NCBI RefSeq assembly: GCF_014764505.1
Contig: NZ_JACXWX010000002.1
Location: 310,001-374,000, forward strand
Direction: 5' to 3'
DNA length: 64,000 nt
From: Phormidium tenue FACHB-886
GTDB lineage: Bacteria; Cyanobacteriota; Cyanobacteriia; Elainellales; Elainellaceae
The notes beneath the pieces were generated by a model that saw only the letters and a program-made list of their open reading frames with translations, had not been told where the DNA came from and did no database searches. A program made the translations under genes and the position numbers. Shown here one piece after another: positions 55,259-62,755 of this stretch. The number at the start of each line of letters is the position of its first letter. Within the stretch, counting starts at the first letter, position 1.

Positions 55259-56659
55259 ATGCCTACGTCATCTACTCCGCCTGCTGATTTACCAGAACCA
55301 ACCTTGTCCGATTCCGAGGCAAAAGGGCGAGGACTGCGCCTTGAATCGACTCTGGCAGAGCTGCCACTTTACAGCTTTCAGGTTGATGCGAGTATTGTAG
55401 GCAAGCAAGTGGCGGCGCTATTCGATCGCCATCCGCTGTTGCCGGGCGTGGTGCTGTTGGAGCAAGGGCAGTTTCTTGGGATGATATCGCGGCAGCGCTT
55501 GTTGGAGTTTCTGCTGCACCCACAAGGCACAAAGCTATTTCTGTCAAAGCCGCTGAGGGTATTGCATAGCTATGCCCGCAGTGAAAACTTGATCTTGCCT
55601 GATACAACGTCAATTTTGGCGGCGGCTCAACTAGCCCTACGTCGATCGCCCTCTGAGCGCACGGCGCCTATCTTAGTACAGGCTGGGGATGGAACTTATC
55701 GAATGCTAGACATCCATGAGCTGAATATTGCCTACTGGCAAATTCGCGGCTTAGAGACTCAAGTGCGGTATGAACGGACGCAGGTGCAGATGATTCAGAC
55801 TGAAAAGATGGCAAGCTTGGGGCGACTAGTGGATGGGGTAGCGCATGAAATCCTTGATCCCGTCGGGTTTATTTGGGGCAATCTGGTGCATGTTTCTACC
55901 TATACGAATCAGGTGATGGAACTGCTAGAAGCCTATGAGCAGCATTTTTCCACGGTGCCAGAGGCGATCGTTCTTTTACAAGAGGAGATCGAACTAGATT
56001 ATTTGCGCCATGACTTACCACAGACCATTAGCAGCATTCGAACTGGAGCCGAACGCCTCAAAAAGCTAGTCGCCAGTCTGCAAAACTTTTGCCATATTGA
56101 TAACGTTTATCCTAAACCCGCCAACCTTCATGATTGTTTGGATAGTCTCTTGCTGCTGCTCAAGAGTCGGCTGAGCGGCGAGATTGAGGTTGTTCGCCAC
56201 TATGGACATTTGCCGCCTGTTAACTGCTATGTAGAGCAGTTGAACCAAGTGTTTATGAACATTCTTACTAATGCAATCGATGCACTTCTCAATCAAGCGG
56301 TGCGCCAAAATTTGATGGAGGAGCTAGGGCAAAAACCGCCTGCAGTTTTGAATACGCTGCCCAAACCGCAAATTACGCTCACAACTCAAATTCGTCCTGC
56401 ACCTGCTAAAGCTGGATCAAGCAATTCCCGCTGGGTATCCATTCGCATTGCTGATAATGGTCCGGGGTTGTCGGTGGAGAAACAGCAGCAAATCCTAAAG
56501 TCTTTTTCAGCCGAACAACGGGCGGCAAAGGAAACAAGTCTGGGCGTTAGCTATCAAATTGTTACGGCTAAACACGGGGGAATGCTGCTGCTGCGATCGC
56601 CGATTGCTACTGACTCGGATAGTGGTACAGAATTTGAGATTTTGCTGCCATTAACCTAG
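55259..56659 (+). CDS. Histidine kinase with CBS-like N-terminus and altered G2 box
   Basis: 466 residues from ATG 55259; a GTG at 55148 would add 37 residues of poor composition. N-terminal ~25-140 resembles a paired CBS-type sensor (LFDRHPLLPGVVLLEQGQFL, MISRQRLLEFLLHPQG). A short coiled coil (~145-185) leads to HisKA with MASLGRLVDGVAHEILDPVG (phosphorylatable His ~196). The HATPase domain has N-box NILTNAIDAL and IADNGPGLS, but the glycine-rich G2 box reads ETSLGVSYQIV instead of GTGLGLS-type, so ATP-lid function is uncertain. It is soluble. No receiver protein is adjacent. Confidence 0.8.
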   Translation: MPTSSTPPADLPEPTLSDSEAKGRGLRLESTLAELPLYSFQVDASIVGKQVAALFDRHPLLPGVVLLEQGQFLGMISRQRLLEFLLHPQGTKLFLSKPLRVLHSYARSENLILPDTTSILAAAQLALRRSPSERTAPILVQAGDGTYRMLDIHELNIAYWQIRGLETQVRYERTQVQMIQTEKMASLGRLVDGVAHEILDPVGFIWGNLVHVSTYTNQVMELLEAYEQHFSTVPEAIVLLQEEIELDYLRHDLPQTISSIRTGAERLKKLVASLQNFCHIDNVYPKPANLHDCLDSLLLLLKSRLSGEIEVVRHYGHLPPVNCYVEQLNQVFMNILTNAIDALLNQAVRQNLMEELGQKPPAVLNTLPKPQITLTTQIRPAPAKAGSSNSRWVSIRIADNGPGLSVEKQQQILKSFSAEQRAAKETSLGVSYQIVTAKHGGMLLLRSPIATDSDSGTEFEILLPLT

Positions 56660-56986
56660 ATGATGAACGACTTACAAAGCTTCATAACTCACAAACCATT
56701 TAGGACCGCTACTGAGAGTGAGTTCTTGTTCTACGCCGCACGGAGCATAAAATAAAAATTTGTGTCCCACACGATTGGAATTGCTGCATAACACTTGCCG
56801 CAGCATTTAGGGCAGAGGCATTTTTGTGAACGCAGAGCTTTGTGAGCGCAAGGGCATTGACAAAGTTTTGGGCGTAATGGCGACAGCTATTTTCTGCAGG
56901 TCTTGTTGAACTAATCCGCTTTTGGAATCATACGAATCCTGAAGGACAGCGATAAACTAAAAAGGTTAAGAAATGTAAACTTACTT
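56660..56986. other. Intergenic region, nothing recognised
   Basis: 327 bp between the kinase and the aldo/keto reductase on the same strand. I see no gene, strong hairpin or clear promoter. Confidence 0.5.
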
Positions 56987-57931
56987 ATGGATAAGATTCA
57001 GCTAGGAGCGAATGAAACGGCGATCGCGCCGCTAGGAATTGGCACTTGGGCCTGGGGCGATAATCTCTTCTGGGACTATGGCAAAACTTACGATGCGCCA
57101 GATCTTCAGCGGGCATTTAAGACAGCCCTAGAGTGTGGTGTTACTTTCTTCGATACCGCAGAAATCTATGGCTTTGGTGAGTCTGAGCGGCTGCTAGGGC
57201 AGTTTAGGCAGCAAGTCAATGAGCCGATCCAGATTGCCACCAAGTATTTTCCGTTGCCTTGGCGGTTTACGGCTGCGGCGGTAGAAGAAGCGCTCACTGC
57301 TAGCCTCAAGCGGCTGCAATTGCCTAGTGTGGCGCTGTACCAGGTTCATCAGCCTTTTGCGTTTTTGATGGGTCAAAAATCGCTGATGAATGCGTTAGCC
57401 GATGAAGTGCAGCAGGGCCGGATCAAAGCGGTAGGCATCAGCAACTACTCCGCCGAACAAATGCGTGAAGCACATAAGCTGCTGAGCGATCGCGGTATTC
57501 CACTAGCGGTGAACCAGGTGCAGTACTCACTGTTTGCTCGACAAATTGAGCGGAATGGAATCTTGGACACCGCTCGTGAATTAGGCATTACCATTCTTGC
57601 ATATAGCCCCTTAGCGCAAGGTCTGCTAACGGGCAAATATACGCCAGAAACAACGCACCCAACTGGCGCACGGCGGCTCGATCCTCGCTTTAGCCAAAAA
57701 GGATTGGAAAAGCTAGCTCCGGCGATCGCCACGCTCAAAGAAATTGGGGAGAACTATGGCAAAACACCTGCTCAAGTTGCCTTGAACTGGCTAATTGCCC
57801 AAGGAAATGTGATTCCAATTCCAGGCGCAAAGAACGCTGAGCAGGTGCAAATGAACGCGGGAGCGCTGAATTGGTCGATGACTGAAGCAGAACGCGAGCG
57901 GATCGATCGGGTAACTCAGGAATGGCTCTAG
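56987..57931 (+). CDS. Aldo/keto reductase
   Basis: 314 residues, TIM-barrel oxidoreductase using NADPH. Catalytic set: TFFDTAEIYGFGESERLLG (Asp and Tyr), IQIATKYFPLPW (Lys), LYQVHQPF (His). Cofactor-binding segment: IPIPGAKNAEQVQMNAGA. Substrate binding region: NQVQYSLFARQIE. It is close to cyanobacterial/plant pyridoxal reductase-like and general aldehyde reductase members. The substrate is not deducible. Confidence 0.9.
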   Translation: MDKIQLGANETAIAPLGIGTWAWGDNLFWDYGKTYDAPDLQRAFKTALECGVTFFDTAEIYGFGESERLLGQFRQQVNEPIQIATKYFPLPWRFTAAAVEEALTASLKRLQLPSVALYQVHQPFAFLMGQKSLMNALADEVQQGRIKAVGISNYSAEQMREAHKLLSDRGIPLAVNQVQYSLFARQIERNGILDTARELGITILAYSPLAQGLLTGKYTPETTHPTGARRLDPRFSQKGLEKLAPAIATLKEIGENYGKTPAQVALNWLIAQGNVIPIPGAKNAEQVQMNAGALNWSMTEAERERIDRVTQEWL

Positions 57932-57974
57932 CCTTCCCCCAGGTCCGGTCAGCAGGGGCGTTTTCTACGGGCGC

Positions 57975-58920
57975 TTAGCGAACCGTCAGCAGAAAACGTC
58001 CCTGACCCGACGAATCATAGGTATTTGCAATGACTTGGTAAGTTCCGTTTGCGGGTAAGGTAATTCTGATTTCAGAATTAGTATCTGAATCGGAAATGTG
58101 ATCATTCTCAGCGATCTTCTCATTGTCCTCATCTAGGAAGATCAAATAAGTATCAAACTCGTTGCTAGACATAGTAATTGTTACAAACTGACCCCGCCTT
58201 CTCTTAAACGTATAGACCTCATAAAGGCTATTATCGCCTGATAACACGGCTCCTCTGGGCTGCAGAATGCCCTGCTCGCGCAGAATAAATCTGCATGTTG
58301 CAACTTGATTAACATCCTGTTCTCGACGCTGAATCGTGTTTTGGGTATTGTTGCCGCCTGCCTGTGGGTTGCTGCCCTGTTGCTGAGGGCTGCCCTGCGC
58401 TATGGCAATCCCCTGCCGAACAGCAGCCAGCGCCACTGCATTATCTTGATTTTGATATAGGGTTTCAGCCTGCTGCTACTAGTTGATTGCCTTCTGGCTA
58501 TTTCCCAAATATTACCAGACTGCCCCAAGCCAACCGTAGGCATAGGCAACGCTATTGAGGTTGAAATCTACCACCTGATCAAAAATTTGACCTGCTATTT
58601 CTAAATCGGCTTCCCCTTGACGATCGCCCCCTTGCAGCCGCAAAATGCCTCGATTTATGCAGGCATCCGCATAGCTAGGACTGAGCTGAATTGCTTGATC
58701 TAAATCTGCAATAGCTGCCTGTAGATTGCCTTGATCGACTAGGCTTTTGCTGCGTGCAAAACGGTGGGCGGTACCGATGCGGGCTGAGTCGGTGACTGAA
58801 CAACACAAAGCGCCTGATCGGGGATGTAAGCATCTTCCGCTAGGTAGGTTTGACCGAAACCTCCGCCCCCAGGCTTTTAAGGATTTTATAGCGTATGCTG
58901 ATCGTTTGCCCTAGCATCAT
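57975..58920 (-). pseudogene. Decayed Ser/Thr protein kinase-TPR-PPC gene
   Basis: From ATG 58920 the frame reads MMLGQTISIRYKILKSLG, the start of cyanobacterial eukaryotic-type kinases. One G appears lost from a G run (58866-58870): restoring it gives the P-loop KSLGGGGFGQTYLAED, then AYIPDQALCVV. The catalytic core is absent. After another frame change, TPR sequence follows (SLVDQGNLQAAIADLDQAIQ). The same frame meets TAA (58514-58512), then TAG TAG within ~16 codons, and afterwards resumes as QQAETLYQNQDNAVALAAVR and a full PPC domain (~58320-57975, CRFILREQGILQPRGAV to FLLTVR). At least two frameshifts, one large deletion and three stops mark it as non-functional. Confidence 0.8.
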
Positions 58921-58951
58921 CCTTTTTGCCTACTACCGCAGCACGACGCTC

Positions 58952-59005
58952 AACTATGTTATTTATATCAGGATGCTTAACTATGTTATTTATATCAGGA
59001 TGTTC
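58952..59005. repeat. 27-bp tandem duplication
   Basis: 58952-58978 and 58979-59005 are consecutive copies, the first 24 bases identical (both begin AACTATGTTATTTATATCAG). They sit 32 bp upstream of the decayed kinase start, in its former promoter region. Confidence 0.75.
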
Positions 59006-59120
59006 CCTAAGAAGCCTCGTTTTTGTTAAGGAATGTGGGTATTAATCTGAGCAGTTCAGCTCTCAAATTGCTTAGCTAATAGGGGCAGCCACAGCAAATT
59101 TAAGTTCATTAAGCCCAGCT

Positions 59121-59795
59121 ATGTCTGATGTTCAACTCCTGCCCAGCTATCGTGCTAAATCAGTTCGGCTAGCAGGACAAAGTTACTTTGTGGATACCGA
59201 AGGGGTACGCTTGCCCAGTGTAACCACAATTCTCAACACGACAAAGCCTGCAGCAGCGCGGGAAGCACTGAGACGCTGGCGCGATCGGGTAGGAGCCACT
59301 GAAGCCCAGCGGATCAGTAGTACCGCCAGCCGCCGTGGCACCCTCACCCATAAACATCTGCAGCGCTATCTGTTGGGCGAGCGAGCGACCTGCCCAGAAG
59401 CCGCACAGCCCTACTGGCAAAGTTTGGAGCCTATCCTGCCGCAGGTGCAAAATGTGCGATTAGTTGAAGGCTTTGTGTTTCACCGCAAGCTAGGCTATGC
59501 CGGAAAAGTAGACTGTATTGCCAGCTACAAAGGCGTTCCTTGCGTTTTTGACTGGAAGACTGCTGATAAGCCCAAAGGCTCGATCGATCGCTTGCATGAT
59601 GCGCCGCTTCAGCTAGCGGCTTACTGTGGGGCAATTAACGCTTGCTACGCTGAGCATGAAATAGATTTGCACAACGCAGCAGTAGTGGTTGCAGTTCCCA
59701 GCCAAACTGCAGAGGTTTTTTGGTTTGAGCCAGAGGAGATGGCGCACTATTGGCAGCAGTGGCAAGCGCGGGTGGCACAGTTTTATAACCTTTAG
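59121..59795 (+). CDS. PD-(D/E)XK (RecB/MGME1-like) exonuclease
   Basis: 224 residues of the PD-(D/E)XK superfamily. An N-terminal TTILNTTKPAAAREALRRWR and RGTLTHKHLQRYL (helical, His conserved) lead to the catalytic block GYAGKVDCIASYKGVPCVFD then WKTADKPKGS: the metal Asp in KVDC and the D-x-K in FDWKTA. DAPLQLAAYCGAIN (Gln conserved) completes the RecB-like core. The arrangement is like MGME1 exonucleases. It probably processes DNA ends or flaps. It stands alone. Confidence 0.85.
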   Translation: MSDVQLLPSYRAKSVRLAGQSYFVDTEGVRLPSVTTILNTTKPAAAREALRRWRDRVGATEAQRISSTASRRGTLTHKHLQRYLLGERATCPEAAQPYWQSLEPILPQVQNVRLVEGFVFHRKLGYAGKVDCIASYKGVPCVFDWKTADKPKGSIDRLHDAPLQLAAYCGAINACYAEHEIDLHNAAVVVAVPSQTAEVFWFEPEEMAHYWQQWQARVAQFYNL

Positions 59796-59891
59796 CAATT
59801 CGTAGCCTGTTGGAATGCCCAACTTTCGATTGATGTCTAGGCTGAGAAAATGCTTGACGCTGAAGGAGAATTCTGTTTCTGTAATCTTGCA

Positions 59892-60161
59892 ATGACTTCC
59901 AGCTCTAATCCACAAAATTCCGAGAAGCGTTTTCCGACGCCTAACTCCGAGGTACACTTTCAAACGCCAGATCCAACTGTTAATCAGAATTTAGATCCCG
60001 CTCGTCTAGAAGAGACTTTGCACCAGCATAAAGAAAATACTGAGACTGCAGCTGAGGGGGATGCAGCTGAGCTTGATACGGCGATCGATGATCCGGCGGG
60101 TGCAGACTTTGAAAATCCGGTAGATCAGCAGATTAGCAGCTTGGGACGTACACTAGGCTAA
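59892..60161 (+). CDS. Acidic hypothetical protein
   Basis: 89 residues from ATG 59892 (59850 is an alternative start adding 14). It is disordered and acidic, with few hydrophobics: RFPTPNSEVHFQTPDPTVNQ, LDPARLEETLHQHKE, GDAAELDTAIDDPAGADFEN, and a more ordered end DQQISSLGRTLG. The ordered end is probably the conserved motif. It is likely a small soluble or scaffold-associated protein. No function is recognised. Confidence 0.55.
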   Translation: MTSSSNPQNSEKRFPTPNSEVHFQTPDPTVNQNLDPARLEETLHQHKENTETAAEGDAAELDTAIDDPAGADFENPVDQQISSLGRTLG

Positions 60162-60209
60162 CGTTAAGTTCTTCAGTTGAGGTAGCTAAGAGATTCAGAG
60201 AGGCAGACA

Positions 60210-60596
60210 GTGATGAAAAGATATATTGCTCCATTAGTCGCGATTGGGTTGACTTTGGCGGTATTGGCATTTGCGGTCTTAAATATTCCTCAATCCAAGA
60301 GCGGGATATTTGATAGTTCTGCAGCTTCTTACTTTATTAAGCCTATTGAGTTGAATCATTCCTTCGTAGTAGAGCCGAACCTAGAAGGATACATGAATGA
60401 TAAGATCGATGCACCTGATTTGGAAGAGGTGCTCTATAGCTCGCTGGATGAACTCCGCAGTCGCTATGTGATTGACAGAACTGAGATCGTTGAAACAGAA
60501 CGTAAAGGAAGAATCTTTCCTACGCTTTTCGTTTACGTTCATCCTAATCAGGATTTGCAACAGCCTACAGATGCAGCACAGGCAGGTAAAGCTTAA
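60210..60596 (+). CDS. Hypothetical protein with N-terminal membrane anchor
   Basis: 128 residues. The start MMKRYIAPLVAIGLTLAVLA and on to FAVLNI is a signal peptide or membrane anchor with no obvious cleavage site. The rest is mixed alpha/beta and acidic (DAPDLEEVLYSSLDELRSRY, GRIFPTLFVYVHPNQD) and should face the periplasm or lumen. No domain is recognised. It is 48 bp downstream of the acidic small gene and ends at a hairpin shared with the rhodopsin gene. Confidence 0.65.
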   Translation: MMKRYIAPLVAIGLTLAVLAFAVLNIPQSKSGIFDSSAASYFIKPIELNHSFVVEPNLEGYMNDKIDAPDLEEVLYSSLDELRSRYVIDRTEIVETERKGRIFPTLFVYVHPNQDLQQPTDAAQAGKA

Positions 60597-60603
60597 TATT
60601 TCT

Positions 60604-60637
60604 ATATCCTTGCAGATTCTCGTATCCGCAAGGATAT
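60604..60637. terminator. Hairpin between convergent genes
   Basis: ATATCCTTGC (60604-60613) and GCAAGGATAT (60628-60637) pair perfectly (10 bp, 14-nt loop), followed by TTT on the plus strand. It separates the 128-aa gene from the convergent rhodopsin gene. Confidence 0.6.
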
Positions 60638-60681
60638 TTTAAAGGATAGTCAGACGCACTTCGTGCATAGGCAGCTCTCAC

Positions 60682-61362
60682 CTAGCGGGGTGCTTCGCCA
60701 ACCTGTTCTAGAGTTCGTAGTGTATTGAGCGAGAGGAAGCCAAACCCGACTTTGGATGCTATATCCAACAGCGTGTAGCCCATTGCTTCGCTGCCGCGAT
60801 CGATGATTCCGAAACCTGTATTTGCCAGAATCCATACAACAGGATAGAGCGTCCACAGTCCTAGATGCACCGTAACTAACTTGCGAAAAGCCTGTTTAGC
60901 GCGTGGGTAGTTGCGTTCTGCTTCGGTGCGATATGGAGAAATCAGCAGGTAAGCGATTGCTAAGTAAGCCGCACAGCTAGCGATGTACCAGACATAGTTG
61001 ATCGGTCTCGGTGAAATGGTGGCTGCGAAACCCGTCGCTAGCATAAACGCATTGACTCCAAGCAAACTGCCAATCAGCACTATGCTGTTTTGTCCTAGAA
61101 AAGTCAGGTCTAGCAGCAGCAGCGGTGTAGATAAAGACCAAGTCAGGTAGCGTACCCAAAATGTAGTGCGATCGTAGAATTCTGCCGATCCTTGCCCCAT
61201 GGCCATCGCTAGATATAGCCCAGCAGCGATCAAACAAATAAAGAAGTTCAGTGTATATAAAATTCGCCAACGGTTGCTCTTAGCGCTGTGCGAACCCCAT
61301 CCAAAAAAGATGGCACCTAGCGACATTCCAATTACGCCAAGCGATAGCCAAATTTGAGTCAT
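60682..61362 (-). CDS. Cyanobacterial halorhodopsin (TSD-type light-driven anion pump)
   Basis: 226 residues from ATG 61362 (MTQIWLSLGV). Seven hydrophobic helices are evident. Helix C reads RYLTWSLSTPLLLLDL: aligned on bacteriorhodopsin, Asp85/Thr89/Asp96 become Thr74/Ser78/Asp85, the TSD motif of cyanobacterial chloride pumps such as that of Mastigocladopsis repens. Helix G reads YTLLDIASKVGFGFLSL with the retinal Schiff-base Lys204 and the counterion Asp200. It should pump chloride (perhaps other anions) inward under light. A carotenoid cleavage dioxygenase to make retinal is not in the window. Two short palindromes precede it. Confidence 0.9.
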   Translation of the reverse strand: MTQIWLSLGVIGMSLGAIFFGWGSHSAKSNRWRILYTLNFFICLIAAGLYLAMAMGQGSAEFYDRTTFWVRYLTWSLSTPLLLLDLTFLGQNSIVLIGSLLGVNAFMLATGFAATISPRPINYVWYIASCAAYLAIAYLLISPYRTEAERNYPRAKQAFRKLVTVHLGLWTLYPVVWILANTGFGIIDRGSEAMGYTLLDIASKVGFGFLSLNTLRTLEQVGEAPR

Positions 61363-61470
61363 CTTAAATTCCGTGAGGTGAATGCCAACTGATTCAAGCG
61401 GCAGTCTCTGCTCTGGTTGCAGCACTTACCGCAAAAATCCTATCGGTATTCTCCAACCTTAGATTGAATC

Positions 61471-61506
61471 AGACATGTGTCTTTATGTATATTTCGCCGT
61501 GGCGAA
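61471..61506. promoter_or_regulatory. Paired palindromes upstream of rhodopsin gene
   Basis: AGACATGTGTCT (61471-61482, perfect, TG centre) and TTCGCC-GT-GGCGAA (61493-61506) lie 109-144 bp before the rhodopsin ATG, in the gap below coaR. They could be binding sites for regulators or part of the coaR 3' end; no evidence favours either. Confidence 0.35.
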
Positions 61507-61576
61507 TTTCTCATTTGTATCATGTCATTTTCGGACTTGTGTTTTAGAGCGATTCATTGCTAAATCAACCTAAAAC

Positions 61577-62674
61577 TTAGCCTAGATAGCAGTGGCAGTC
61601 TGGCTTCTCAATGAGTGAATCAGCTAGTGCATTCAGCGCTGTGGCAGCCAGTAACCCACCGCCGATTGTTCCATCAATTGTGATCGAAGCAACAGGCGAG
61701 CGCATCAACCAGCGTTTTGCTGCTGGCGCGTGGCTGAATCCAATTGGCATTCCAATCACCAGTGCAGGCTGAAGCGTTCCCTGTGCGATTGCTTCACACA
61801 CTGCTAGCAGCACCGAAGGTGCATAGCCGACTACCAAAATGCAGCCAACCGGAAGCTGCTGGAATCGTTGCTGCAGAATGCGATCGCGCCAAAATTCCTG
61901 TTCGGCTTCAGCGGCAGTGTGAATATGGGGATTCTGGATTAGTGTCTCTATCGTGCAGCCCAAATGCATGAGACGGGTCTGATCCAGTGCAGCAGCTACA
62001 GTTACACTATCTACAACGACTGAACAGCCTGCTTGAAGTGCCGTGCGAGCTGCTGCGATCGCGTTTTGGGAACGGCTAAGCCGCACAAAAGGAACAAGAC
62101 TAACATCGCCACAGGCTAAAACTAGCTTGGCAAGCAAATCGGCTTCAATTTCAGAACGAGTAGAAAGATCGGGCAAGAGCCGCTGGAGCGATTCGGTAAA
62201 CGATTCAGGATGGGCATGAACTTGGGCATCTAAGCCGCTCCATAGCTTTTCGAGCTCTGCTTGCGTTTCCACTTCTAACCATTTCAACTGCGAGAGGGCT
62301 TCTGCCTGAATAGTTTGGCAAGGTTGATCCCGTCCTAATAGTCCTTCTAGTGCTGCTGCCGTTTGCCGCAATTGGATAATTTGCTGCATCACCGATCGAT
62401 ATTGCAACTGCAGCTGTGCCATCATCATTTCAGTTTGTTCCACTTCCGGCTCAACCTGCAGCAGCTTGTGGATGTGCGAAAGTTGAAACCCTTGCTGCTT
62501 CAGCGCCACAATTCGCTTGAGTCGTTGAATGTCTTGCTCAGAATAAAGGCGATAGTTCCCAGACGATCGCTGTGGCTGAGGCATCAATCCCAACTGATGA
62601 TAATGCCGTACCATGCGAGGCGTGATTCCCTGCCCTACTGCGTCAGTTAGCGCTTTAATTGTGAGGCTGTGCAT
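61577..62674 (-). CDS. coaR: Cobalt-responsive MerR-type activator CoaR
   Basis: 365 residues from ATG 62674. The N-terminal MerR winged helix (~1-70) has VRHYHQLGLMPQPQRSSGNY and RLYSEQDIQRLKRIVALKQQ. A helical dimerisation region (~75-155) follows. The C-terminal ~200 residues are precorrin-8X methylmutase (CobH/CbiC)-like: VVVDSVTVAAALD, GMPIGFSHA, IGGGLLAATALNALA. The protein ends in PDCHCYLG, the Cys-His-Cys needed for cobalt sensing in Synechocystis CoaR. The corrin-like domain is probably a tetrapyrrole or effector sensor rather than an enzyme. It is divergent from coaT and binds the dyad between them by inference. Confidence 0.93.
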   Translation of the reverse strand: MHSLTIKALTDAVGQGITPRMVRHYHQLGLMPQPQRSSGNYRLYSEQDIQRLKRIVALKQQGFQLSHIHKLLQVEPEVEQTEMMMAQLQLQYRSVMQQIIQLRQTAAALEGLLGRDQPCQTIQAEALSQLKWLEVETQAELEKLWSGLDAQVHAHPESFTESLQRLLPDLSTRSEIEADLLAKLVLACGDVSLVPFVRLSRSQNAIAAARTALQAGCSVVVDSVTVAAALDQTRLMHLGCTIETLIQNPHIHTAAEAEQEFWRDRILQQRFQQLPVGCILVVGYAPSVLLAVCEAIAQGTLQPALVIGMPIGFSHAPAAKRWLMRSPVASITIDGTIGGGLLAATALNALADSLIEKPDCHCYLG

Positions 62675-62694
62675 CGTCTTCACCAAGACCTATC

Positions 62695-62726
62695 TTGACC
62701 TTAACATCAATGTCAAGGTTTAGCGT
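62695..62726 (+). promoter_or_regulatory. CoaR operator in an elongated coaT promoter
   Basis: The hyphenated dyad ACCTTAACATC / AATGTCAAGGT (62698-62719) lies between -35 TTGACC (62695-62700) and a -10-like TAGCGT (62721-62726), separated by 20 bp. MerR-family activators bind such dyads in promoters with 19-20 bp spacers. It is the only dyad in the coaR/coaT gap. The -10 is weak, as is usual for activator-dependent promoters. Confidence 0.65.
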
Positions 62727-62755
62727 GAGAAGGTGACTAGCCTGACTTGCTACCT

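Noticed and set aside
57975-58436. Stand-alone small PPC-domain gene
   Set aside because: In frame with the TPR fragment upstream, separated only by TAA/TAG/TAG, so it is the tail of the decayed kinase gene.
58499-58514. Reading the in-frame TAA/TAG stops as recoded sense codons
   Set aside because: Cyanobacteria use the standard bacterial code, and the gene also has frameshifts and a missing kinase core, so decay explains the stops.
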